NCBI GenBank assembly: GCA_027349615.1 | Contig: DAIEML010000010.1 | Location: 1-19,770, forward strand | Length of the DNA stretch: 19,770 bases | Direction: 5' to 3' | Origin: Ignavibacteriales bacterium | GTDB lineage: Bacteria > Bacteroidota > Ignavibacteria > Ignavibacteriales > Ignavibacteriaceae | Shown here: piece after piece, positions 8,269-15,419 of the stretch | Numbering within the stretch: the stretch's first letter is position 1 | Layout: each line of letters starts with the position of its first letter | Notes under the pieces: generated by a model | What the model was told of the DNA's origin: nothing | The model's input: only the letters and a program-made list of their open reading frames with translations | Database searches by the model: none | Made by a program: the position numbers and the translations under genes

Positions 8269-9075
8269 ATGAGGAAGTTCAATAAACTTGTTTTTATTGC
8301 GCTTGTATTTACTTCACTTTTTACTTTTACCAGCGCGGCGATAAAAATGAATTCAAACAACTCAATAAAATCAGAAAAAACTTTTACAGTAAAAACTGAA
8401 ACAGTAAAATATTTAAGCGGCAATGATACCGTTAGCGCATATTTAGCTGTTCCAAAAGGCAAAGGAAAATTTCCAGCATTGATTGTAATTCACGAATGGT
8501 GGGGATTAACACCTTGGATGAAAGGTAATGCTGAAACATTTGCAAAGAAAGGTTATGTTGCTCTTGCTATCGATCTTTATCGCGGCAAAGTTACTGCTGA
8601 TCCAAAAGTTGCCGGAGAACTTGCTCAAAGTTTGCCAATGGAAAGAGCAATTACGGATTTGAAATCAGCATTTGCTTATCTAAAAAATTTGCCGGAAGTA
8701 AATGCAAAAAAAATCGGATCAATCGGCTGGTGCTTTGGCGGCGGATTTTCATTCCAATGCGCACTCAATCTTCCTGGTTTAAAAACTTGCGTTGTTAATT
8801 ATGGGAAATTATCTTCGGACGAAAATCAAATAAAAAATATTCATTGCCCAATTCTTTGCATCTTTGGAAATGAAGATAAAGCATTTCCGCCAGCAACTGT
8901 AAACGCATTTGATAAAGCTGCAAAAGCTGTTGGTTTAAATGTTAAAGTAAAGTTTTATCCGGGAGTCGGCCACGCGTTTATGAATCCGGGAAATAAAATG
9001 GGTTATAAAAAAGAAACTGCTGACGCTGCATGGAAAGACATTTATGCATTTCTCAATAAAACTTTGAAAAAATAA
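8269..9075 (+). CDS. Exported dienelactone hydrolase family protein
   Basis: A 268-residue alpha/beta hydrolase. The N-terminus has Arg/Lys, then a hydrophobic run (about 7-20) and SAA (22-24), consistent with a cleaved signal peptide and a periplasmic location. The DLH core follows: IHEWWGL with Glu76, GWCFGG with nucleophile Cys155, GNEDKAFPP with Asp203 and GVGHAFMNP with His235. The Cys-Asp-His triad with the buried Glu is the dienelactone hydrolase type rather than the Ser esterase type. No chloroaromatic degradation genes are nearby, so the true substrate is unknown; many family members act on esters or lactones. GGAGGA (8259-8264) sits 4 nt before the ATG. It appears monocistronic, with a promoter at 8190-8218 and a hairpin just after the stop. 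Confidence 0.92.
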   Translation: MRKFNKLVFIALVFTSLFTFTSAAIKMNSNNSIKSEKTFTVKTETVKYLSGNDTVSAYLAVPKGKGKFPALIVIHEWWGLTPWMKGNAETFAKKGYVALAIDLYRGKVTADPKVAGELAQSLPMERAITDLKSAFAYLKNLPEVNAKKIGSIGWCFGGGFSFQCALNLPGLKTCVVNYGKLSSDENQIKNIHCPILCIFGNEDKAFPPATVNAFDKAAKAVGLNVKVKFYPGVGHAFMNPGNKMGYKKETADAAWKDIYAFLNKTLKK

Positions 9076-9081
9076 TTTGAA

Positions 9082-9110
9082 GTGAAACTCATTTTTAAAG
9101 TGAGTTTCAC
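9082..9110 (+). terminator. Hairpin terminator after the dienelactone hydrolase gene
   Basis: GTGAAACTCA (9082-9091) and TGAGTTTCAC (9101-9110) form a perfect 10 bp stem with a 9 nt loop, starting 6 nt after the stop codon. The T-rich tract that follows (9112-9129) is interrupted, so termination may be only moderate. Confidence 0.6.
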
Positions 9111-9260
9111 ACTAATAATTCTTATTTTTTCACCGTTGAAGTTTTAATGTTATTAATTAAATGGAAAATTTAACTTCTTCTTTTTTTAAAATATGCTCTG
9201 CCTTTCCAAAAGAAATAGTGGAGATAAATAACATACTCAAAAAGTAAAAAGGGTTCTATC

Positions 9261-10481
9261 ATGAATAAAGAACAAAAAATAGATTTTGAAACTAAATGCG
9301 TCCATTCGGGAATGGTTGAGTACGAATTTGGTTCAGTAGTTCCTCCAATTTATCAAACATCAACTTTTAAATTTAAGTCAGCACAGCACGGTGCTGCGCT
9401 TTTTGCCGGCGAAGAAAAAGGATACATTTATACAAGAATGTTAAATCCCACAGTTGAAGCGCTTGAAAATTCTATTGCCGAATTAGAAGGCGGATATAAA
9501 GGATTGGGCTGCGCAAGCGGCATGGCTGCGGTTCACACCGTTTTCGGAAGTTTAACTCAAGCGGGTGACCATGTTGTTTGCTCCAGTGCAGTATACGGAC
9601 CGACGACGACTTTGTTAAACACAATTATGAAGAAGTATGGTGTCGAAACAACTTTTGTTGATTCATCAAATACTGAATTGGTTCGCAGTGCAATCAGGCC
9701 AAACACAAAAATTGTTTACATAGAAACCCCAGGCAATCCGACTTTAGCAATTTCCGATCTCGGAGAAATTTCAAAAATTGCCCATGCAAATAAAGCAATC
9801 ATGGTTGTTGATAATACTTTCATGAGTCCGGCTTTGCAAAGGCCAATTGAATTTGGCGTTGACATTGTTCTTCACAGCTTAACAAAATTTCTAAATGGGC
9901 ATGCTGATGTCATTGGCGGAATTATTGTCGTTAAGAATGAAGAAACTTACAAACATTTCAGAAAACATTTGAACCAGTTCGGCGGAGTGATTGATCCGTT
10001 TAATTCTTTTCTTGTTCACCGCGGAATTAAAACTTTGTCATTAAGAATGCAGAAGCATTGTGAGAATGCAATGGTTGTTGCGGAATATCTTGAGAAACAT
10101 TCATTAATCAAAAAAGTTTTTTATCCAGGATTGATAAGTCATCCGCAATATGAATTGGCAAAGAGACAGCAAAGCGGACCAGGCGGAATGATTTCATTTG
10201 AACTTGAAGGCGGATTTGAAGCCGGCCAAGTTATGATGAACTCGGTTAAGCTTTGCCAGCTTGCAGTAAGTCTCGGCGGAGTTGAATCTTTAATTCAGCA
10301 TCCTGCAAGTATGACTCATTTCTCGATGGGAAAAGAAGCAAGAATGGCTGCTGATATTACGGACGGTTTGGTCAGGCTTTCAGTTGGGATTGAAAATGTT
10401 AATGATATAATTAAAGATCTTGAACAATCTCTTGAAAAAGTAAATGAATTACAATCAAAGGAAGTTGAACATACTTTGTGA
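9261..10481 (+). CDS. PLP-dependent Cys/Met metabolism enzyme, methionine gamma-lyase or cystathionine gamma-lyase type
   Basis: A 406-residue cytoplasmic fold-type I PLP enzyme of the gamma-family. Visible features are YIYTRMLNPT (55-64, cofactor phosphate contacts from the partner subunit), GCASGMAA (83-90), VYG with Tyr112 stacking on the cofactor, VDNTF (183-187) and SLTK with Schiff-base Lys209. The C-terminal block AVSLGGVESLIQHPASMTH (335-353) and DGLVRLSVGIEN resemble methionine gamma-lyase most. However, the Cys after Tyr-Gly that is typical of methionine gamma-lyases is Pro114, so cystathionine gamma-lyase, cystathionine gamma-synthase or O-acetylhomoserine sulfhydrylase activity is also possible. 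AAGGG lies about 8 nt before the ATG. The amidase lipoprotein gene starts 8 nt after the stop, so the two are probably co-transcribed. Confidence 0.88.
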   Translation: MNKEQKIDFETKCVHSGMVEYEFGSVVPPIYQTSTFKFKSAQHGAALFAGEEKGYIYTRMLNPTVEALENSIAELEGGYKGLGCASGMAAVHTVFGSLTQAGDHVVCSSAVYGPTTTLLNTIMKKYGVETTFVDSSNTELVRSAIRPNTKIVYIETPGNPTLAISDLGEISKIAHANKAIMVVDNTFMSPALQRPIEFGVDIVLHSLTKFLNGHADVIGGIIVVKNEETYKHFRKHLNQFGGVIDPFNSFLVHRGIKTLSLRMQKHCENAMVVAEYLEKHSLIKKVFYPGLISHPQYELAKRQQSGPGGMISFELEGGFEAGQVMMNSVKLCQLAVSLGGVESLIQHPASMTHFSMGKEARMAADITDGLVRLSVGIENVNDIIKDLEQSLEKVNELQSKEVEHTL

Positions 10482-10489
10482 AATAAAAT

Positions 10490-11215
10490 ATGCTTGCAGC
10501 AAAATCAAAAATTTACGGCGCTAAAATATTGGTGATTACATTAGCTCTAATTTTTTCTTCTTGTTCACCAAAGTTAAAAATAATTGATTCGCCAATTTCA
10601 TTTTCTCAAAAGAGAATTGACTTGACGAAGCAATACATTAAAGAGCATTATGGAATCGCTCCAAACAATATTTCAATTGTTCCTAAAATTATCGTTTTAC
10701 ATTGGACGGCAATTGGCACTTACGATTCTTCATTTACAGTTTTCAATAAAGAAACTTTGGAAGGCTCCCGGCCGGATTTAGTTTCGGCTGGCGATCTAAA
10801 TGTTTCTATCCAATTTTTAGTTGATAGAGATGGAACAATTCATAGATTAATGCCGGAGACATGGATGGCGCGCCATTGCATCGGATTAAATTATGAATCA
10901 ATTGGAATTGAAAATGTCGGCGGCGTTAATGATGTTGATAACTTAACTGACGCGCAAATAAGAGCTAACATTCAACTTGTAAAATATCTTTCAAAAAAAT
11001 ATCCAACGATAAAATATTTAATAGGTCACTTAGAATATAGAGATTTTGAGGGAACGAAATATTGGATGGAGAAAGATTCTACTTATCGAACTGTGAAATA
11101 TGATCCGGGCGAAAGGTTTATGGATTTAGTTAGAAAAGGTGTTGATAATCTTAGTTTAAAGGGGCCATCAGATATTAAAAAAGAAAATACAATTGAAGTC
11201 AATCCAATCAAATGA
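10490..11215 (+). CDS. N-acetylmuramoyl-L-alanine amidase (amidase_2) lipoprotein
   Basis: A 241-residue protein with a basic N-terminus, a hydrophobic run (about 13-22) and Cys25 in FSSC, a plausible though imperfect lipobox. It is likely anchored to a membrane facing the periplasm. The amidase_2/PGRP-like zinc domain spans about 64-215. IVLHWTA gives zinc ligand His71, IGIENVG gives Glu141, IGHLEYRD gives His180 and YDPGERF gives Asp206 as third ligand. ARHCIG (127-132) matches the conserved AxHAG loop. Members cleave the amide between MurNAc and L-alanine, in cell wall remodelling or muropeptide recycling. It begins 8 nt after the lyase stop with no clear ribosome binding site of its own, suggesting translation coupled to the upstream gene. 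Confidence 0.87.
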   Translation: MLAAKSKIYGAKILVITLALIFSSCSPKLKIIDSPISFSQKRIDLTKQYIKEHYGIAPNNISIVPKIIVLHWTAIGTYDSSFTVFNKETLEGSRPDLVSAGDLNVSIQFLVDRDGTIHRLMPETWMARHCIGLNYESIGIENVGGVNDVDNLTDAQIRANIQLVKYLSKKYPTIKYLIGHLEYRDFEGTKYWMEKDSTYRTVKYDPGERFMDLVRKGVDNLSLKGPSDIKKENTIEVNPIK

Positions 11216-11566
11216 AAATTTGAAATAAAGCCTAAAAATTGGAACACCTTCGAACGATTATTTAGGTTTTGTAGAATGACCTTTTCTGGTATGCCATTTT
11301 TATAATATTATTTTACCGAAAGATTTTTATAAAAATGACGAAGCAAAATTCTTTAAATGAACAAAAAAGAGATTGTTCATCTATTATTCATCATGCACAG
11401 TTATAAAAAGTTTAAACATTAATCCACTAAAATTTTATTCAATAGTTGTTGGTTTTTTTAGTTCAACTTTAAATCGCTCTAGCTGTCATGGATCCGTTTT
11501 TTAATTTGTCTTTTTATTTTATCCCATCATTAATTATTTTTCCCGGCAGAATAAAAAGAGGTTAAG
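11216..11566. other. Non-coding intergenic stretch before malQ
   Basis: This 351 bp AT-rich region has no supportable gene. It contains a perfect 11 bp inverted repeat, CATTTTTATAA (11295-11305) and TTATAAAAATG (11327-11337), with a 21 nt spacer and no T-tract. The malQ ribosome binding site AGAGG (11557-11561) is at the right end. I could not identify a convincing promoter. Confidence 0.45.
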
Positions 11567-13102
11567 ATGAGATTTGAACGAGCTGCCGGTATTCTTCTTC
11601 ATCCAACATCATTGCCTGGTAAATTTGGAATTGGAGATTTAGGAAATGAAGCTTATAACTTTGTAAATTTTTTAAAATCTGCCGGACAAAATCTTTGGCA
11701 AGTTTTTCCGCTTGGCCCTACTGGTTACGGCGATTCACCGTATCAATGTTTTTCTGCTTTTGCAGGAAACCCTTTTATTATAAGCCCCGAGAAACTTCAT
11801 GAAAAAGGATTTCTTTCAAAAGAAGATTTGGAACATATTCCGCATTCAAATCCTCATCAAATAGATTTTGGAAAAATTATCGAATACAAAAAAGCACTTC
11901 TGAAAAAAGCATATGAAAATTTTAAATTGAACAGCAACGGAACAAAAGAATCATTTGAATTATTTTGTGCTTCAAACGATGAATGGCTTGATGATTTTTC
12001 TTTTTTCATGGCGGCTAAAAATTATCATGGCGGAGGTGTTTGGACTAATTGGCCAAAGGAATTAATTGTCCGAGAAAAATCTGCCATGAAAAAATGGAAA
12101 GAAAAATTGGCTGATGATATTCTTTATCATCAATTTGTCCAGTTCGAATTCTTTATTCAGTGGAAGGAATTGAAAAAATACGCAAATGAAAATGGAATTA
12201 AGATCATTGGTGATATGCCGATATTTATTGCATACGACAGTGCTGATCTCTGGGCGCATAAAGAACTTTTTACAGTTGATGCAAATGGAAAACTTGAAAC
12301 TGTTGCCGGTGTGCCGCCGGATTATTTCAGCGAGACGGGGCAGCTTTGGGGAAATCCGCTTTATCGATGGAAAGTAATGGAGAAAGATGATTTTCTTTGG
12401 TGGAGGCAAAGATTTTCTCAGCTTCTTGAAATGATTGACATAATTCGTATCGATCATTTCCGCGGCTTTGATGCTTACTGGGAAATTCCTGGTGATGCGC
12501 CAACGGCCGTTACAGGAAGGTGGGTAAAAGCTCCCGGTGAAAAACTTTTTAATACTGTAAAAAATTATTTAGGCGAGCTTCCGATTGTTGCAGAAGATCT
12601 TGGAGTAATTACTAAATCCGTTACTGCACTTAGAGAGAAATTTAATTTTCCAGGAATGAAAATTCTTCAATTTGCATTCGGCACTGGAATGGAACGAAAA
12701 TTTTTACCGCATAACTTTGTTCAGAACTGCATGGTTTATACCGGCTCTCACGATAATGATACAACTAAAGCTTATTTTGATAAAGCTAAAGTTGAAAACC
12801 ATAACATATATTCTCATACACAGCATTATCTAAATTATTACGGTGATGAAATAGTAAAAGAATTAATAAGGGCAGCATATTCTTCAGTAGCAGATCTAGT
12901 AATTATTCCAATGCAGGATATTCTAAACCTTGGCGGTGAAGCAAGAATGAATTTCCCAGGCAAGCTTGGCGGTAATTGGACGTGGCGTTTCACCTGGAAT
13001 CAAGTTCATCATGATATTGCAAGGCATTATAAAGAGCTTGCTGAATTGTATGAAAGGCCGTCTAAACCGGAAGCGACAGTTGATATTGAAGTGGAAGAAT
13101 AA
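11567..13102 (+). CDS. malQ: 4-alpha-glucanotransferase (amylomaltase, GH77)
   Basis: A 511-residue cytoplasmic enzyme that moves maltooligosaccharide segments between glucans, in glycogen/maltodextrin use. The length matches the short bacterial amylomaltases (about 500). The N-terminus AAGILLHPTSLPGKFGIGDLG is diagnostic. Catalytic residues lie in IRIDHFRG (nucleophile Asp296), VAEDLG (acid/base Glu343) and GSHDNDT (transition-state Asp396), nearly the same numbering as Thermus amylomaltase (293, 340, 395). The loop PPDYFSETGQLWGNPLY (250-266) is also typical. AGAGG lies 5 nt before the ATG. It is preceded by 351 bp of non-coding DNA and followed by a convergent permease, so it is probably monocistronic. 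No glycogen phosphorylase or branching enzyme gene is in the window. Confidence 0.97.
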   Translation: MRFERAAGILLHPTSLPGKFGIGDLGNEAYNFVNFLKSAGQNLWQVFPLGPTGYGDSPYQCFSAFAGNPFIISPEKLHEKGFLSKEDLEHIPHSNPHQIDFGKIIEYKKALLKKAYENFKLNSNGTKESFELFCASNDEWLDDFSFFMAAKNYHGGGVWTNWPKELIVREKSAMKKWKEKLADDILYHQFVQFEFFIQWKELKKYANENGIKIIGDMPIFIAYDSADLWAHKELFTVDANGKLETVAGVPPDYFSETGQLWGNPLYRWKVMEKDDFLWWRQRFSQLLEMIDIIRIDHFRGFDAYWEIPGDAPTAVTGRWVKAPGEKLFNTVKNYLGELPIVAEDLGVITKSVTALREKFNFPGMKILQFAFGTGMERKFLPHNFVQNCMVYTGSHDNDTTKAYFDKAKVENHNIYSHTQHYLNYYGDEIVKELIRAAYSSVADLVIIPMQDILNLGGEARMNFPGKLGGNWTWRFTWNQVHHDIARHYKELAELYERPSKPEATVDIEVEE

Positions 13103-13142
13103 TTTGAAAGTTATTAGGTTCTCAAGTTTTCAAGTCATCAGG
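13103..13142. repeat. Degenerate octamer tandem repeat at a convergent gene junction
   Basis: Five contiguous 8 bp units follow directly after the malQ stop: TTTGAAAG, TTATTAGG, TTCTCAAG, TTTTCAAG and TCATCAGG, then TTTT. The consensus is close to TTNTCARG. The array fills the whole gap and overlaps the stop codon of the minus-strand permease (13138-13140). I cannot say whether it is functional; it does not form an obvious hairpin terminator. Confidence 0.5.
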
Positions 13143-14508
13143 TTTTAATGTTTTTTTTCTTCAAATTTAATTTTTTGATAAACAAAAACGCTGGATAACT
13201 TAACGCCGCATATATTAAAGCGAAGAATGCATTCAACGGATCGCCAATAACATCTCCAATTAAAAAGACAAATGAACCAATTAGGAATAACAAAGTTGTC
13301 CACGGATAACCCCAAGCTTTAAATGGCCTTGGAGTATCCGGTTCTTTTTTCCTTAATACAAACAGCGCAGAAAATCCGGCGAAATAATTTGCGACATAAA
13401 AGAAAGCAGATAATGCAATCAATATTTCAACAGTGCCGGAAGAGATAAGAAGAATAGAAAATATTGTACTTAACAGCAATGCTGCTCGAGGCGTTCCCGT
13501 GTCGCTTACAGAAGAAATTTTTGTTGTGAAAAGTTCGTCGCGGCTTAAGCCATAAATAATTCTTGTTGCGATCAATAAAACTGCATTTAAAATTCCAATA
13601 AGAGAAATTATAGAAAGAACAGTAATTATTTTTGCACCCTCGTTTCCGAAAATAGTTTGCGCCGCATCTGTTGCCGGTGCAATTGATCCGGCTAGTTTTG
13701 AAACCGGCAGTACATAAAGTAATCCCAAATTAACTAAAAGATAAATAACGATTGTTGCAAGCACTCCACCAATTGCAGATCGAGGCAAATTCTTTCCTGG
13801 ATTCTTATCTTCCTCAATAAAATAAACTGCACTGTACCAGCCATCGTAAGTAAAAATTATTGATTGCAATGCGATTACAAGTCCAATAAATAATGCGGAA
13901 CTTGTTGTTGGAATTTTGATGGGAATATTTGATGTTGTATTTAAATGTCCACCAAATATAAAACATGCAGCAACCAGTGCAAGAAATCCTAGAGCTTTTA
14001 AAAAGCTAGTCACCTCTTGTGTTTTGCTGCTGGACTTTAATCCAACCCATTGAATGAAAGCAAAAATTAAGACAATAATTATAGCAATCGATTTTATATC
14101 ATAAGATAACTCGGGAAAAAGAACAGAAAAAAATTCTCCAACTGCCAAAGCAATTGAAGCCAGTGAAGCGCTTGTCGCAATCCAATCACTCCAGCCGATT
14201 ATGAATCCGGGGTAATCACCAAATGCTTTTCTAACAAAAACGTACCAGCCGCCGGCTTTGGGATACATTGTCCCGAGTTCGATAACTGAAACTGAGCCAA
14301 GCAAAGCATAAATACCGCCAATTACCCAAGCAATAAAAATCAGCCATGCACTTCCAAGCTGAGATGCAACCATTCCGGGAGTCCTTAAAATACCAACGCC
14401 AATTGTTCCTCCGATTGTTACGGCAATTCCGAAAGTAACGCCAAGGATTTTTTTTAGGCTACTATTCTCACTCAGCTGAACTTTAGAACTAAGATTAGAA
14501 TGATCCAT
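13138..14508 (-). CDS. APC superfamily amino acid permease
   Basis: A 456-residue inner-membrane transporter with about 12 hydrophobic helices, as expected for an amino acid-polyamine-organocation (APC) permease. The TM1 unwound motif GTIGVGIL (34-41) binds the substrate backbone. MYPKAGGWYVFVRKAFG (81-97) is the conserved loop after TM2, and PDTPRPFKAWGYP near residue 400 is typical of the LAT/APC branch. It probably takes up or exchanges a neutral amino acid; the exact substrate cannot be read. The ATG at 14508 has only a weak GGAA upstream. It converges on malQ and is divergent from the lipoprotein gene at 14926. It resembles the truncated permease at 18338 in motif layout, but the two are clearly diverged. 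Confidence 0.92.
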   Translation of the reverse strand: MDHSNLSSKVQLSENSSLKKILGVTFGIAVTIGGTIGVGILRTPGMVASQLGSAWLIFIAWVIGGIYALLGSVSVIELGTMYPKAGGWYVFVRKAFGDYPGFIIGWSDWIATSASLASIALAVGEFFSVLFPELSYDIKSIAIIIVLIFAFIQWVGLKSSSKTQEVTSFLKALGFLALVAACFIFGGHLNTTSNIPIKIPTTSSALFIGLVIALQSIIFTYDGWYSAVYFIEEDKNPGKNLPRSAIGGVLATIVIYLLVNLGLLYVLPVSKLAGSIAPATDAAQTIFGNEGAKIITVLSIISLIGILNAVLLIATRIIYGLSRDELFTTKISSVSDTGTPRAALLLSTIFSILLISSGTVEILIALSAFFYVANYFAGFSALFVLRKKEPDTPRPFKAWGYPWTTLLFLIGSFVFLIGDVIGDPLNAFFALIYAALSYPAFLFIKKLNLKKKNIKT

Positions 14509-14925
14509 TATTATTCCAAATAATTGAAATTGAACTTATTGAAATCATTTATACTAAGCAATTTAAAATTGTTATACTCAAAAATTTGTTTTTGTATTTA
14601 TAAATGTGATAGGTCTCTAATCAATACCGGATAAATTTGTGACCGATATCTAAATTGAGTTTTATCGACTAATACATTTGTTGAATTATAAAAGATATTT
14701 TAGTTACTTTAATTCAGATTTTATCAATTACTTAATTTCAAATTTATTCTGCGGATAAAAAGTTTTTGATAATCCAAATGCTTAAAATTAAAATTATTTT
14801 CAATTGAAAATTCTTGAGTGCGTTATAAATCATTCCTAATAGATTTCAAGAAAAAGCGGTAAAAATATATTTTAAATTTCTCCTTCTTTACATATTAGTT
14901 AATTTTTTAAAAATATGAGGAATAA
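14509..14925. other. Divergent intergenic region between permease and lipoprotein genes
   Basis: This 417 bp AT-rich stretch should hold divergent promoters for the permease (minus) and the lipoprotein (plus). I see no open frame that looks like a gene and no clear consensus promoter. A 16 bp perfect palindrome, ATTTTCAATTGAAAAT, lies at 14796-14811, about 115 nt upstream of the lipoprotein start. Confidence 0.45.
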
Positions 14926-15387
14926 ATGAAGAAACTATTTCCAGCGGTTGTTCTTTTCGGCTTAATTTTGATTGGTTGCTCTGCCGGAACTACAACTACT
15001 AAAGATGATACCTATTCGGTAAAAAATATTTCACCAGGGCAATGCAGAATTATTGCTGACATAATAAAGATTGACACAAGTTTGTCAGGTAATTCAGATA
15101 ATGACCCATGTTCAAAATCGCCTTGTACTGCATGGATAAAAGTGAAAAAAATAATCGGTTATGGTGCTGGTTCTGCGGGATTAAACAATGGCGATACTCT
15201 TAAAACGAAATTTGCTTTTACATTAAGCCCAACCAACAAAAAAACTTTTCCAACATTAAATGAAAACTATCCAGGTTTGAATGAAGGGTCTTCTTTCGAA
15301 GCTGATATTCAATTAATGCCATCAAACCCAATCGGCAATAATAAAGGAAAAGTTTATCTCGTCTACGGCTACAAAAAAATTGAATAA
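14926..15387 (+). CDS. Small lipoprotein of unknown function
   Basis: A 153-residue protein with a clear lipoprotein signal: MKK, a hydrophobic stretch, then LIGC with acylated Cys18, followed by a Thr-rich linker. I do not recognise the family. The mature part has Cys40, Cys62 and Cys67 in an arrangement that could allow a disulfide (Cys62 and Cys67 in a DPCSKSPC segment). Alternating hydrophobic strands such as CRIIADIIKI, TAWIKVKKIIGYG and KGKVYLVYGYK suggest a small beta-rich domain. GAGGA lies 4 nt before the ATG. It is 32 bp upstream of the large T9SS protein on the same strand and probably in the same transcript, so a role at the cell surface with that protein is possible but unproven. 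Confidence 0.82.
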   Translation: MKKLFPAVVLFGLILIGCSAGTTTTKDDTYSVKNISPGQCRIIADIIKIDTSLSGNSDNDPCSKSPCTAWIKVKKIIGYGAGSAGLNNGDTLKTKFAFTLSPTNKKTFPTLNENYPGLNEGSSFEADIQLMPSNPIGNNKGKVYLVYGYKKIE

Positions 15388-15419
15388 AAATAAATTAATT
15401 TATTCTTGAAAGGAATAAA

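Noticed and set aside
11295..11337. Inverted repeat with 11 bp arms after the amidase gene, considered as a terminator
   Set aside because: The 21 nt spacer, A/T-only core and absence of a following T-run make intrinsic termination unlikely.
12062..12457. 131-codon minus-strand open frame inside malQ
   Set aside because: It is fully antisense to conserved GH77 catalytic sequence and has no recognisable motifs.
14796..14811. 16 bp perfect palindrome ATTTTCAATTGAAAAT upstream of the lipoprotein gene
   Set aside because: In DNA this AT-rich about one palindrome of this size is expected by chance in 20 kb. There is no second copy nearby to support an operator.
15389..15404. 16 bp palindrome AATAAATTAATTTATT between the lipoprotein and T9SS genes
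   Set aside because: It is all A/T and likely by chance. It lacks the GC stem of a terminator, and the T9SS gene has its own ribosome binding site just after it.
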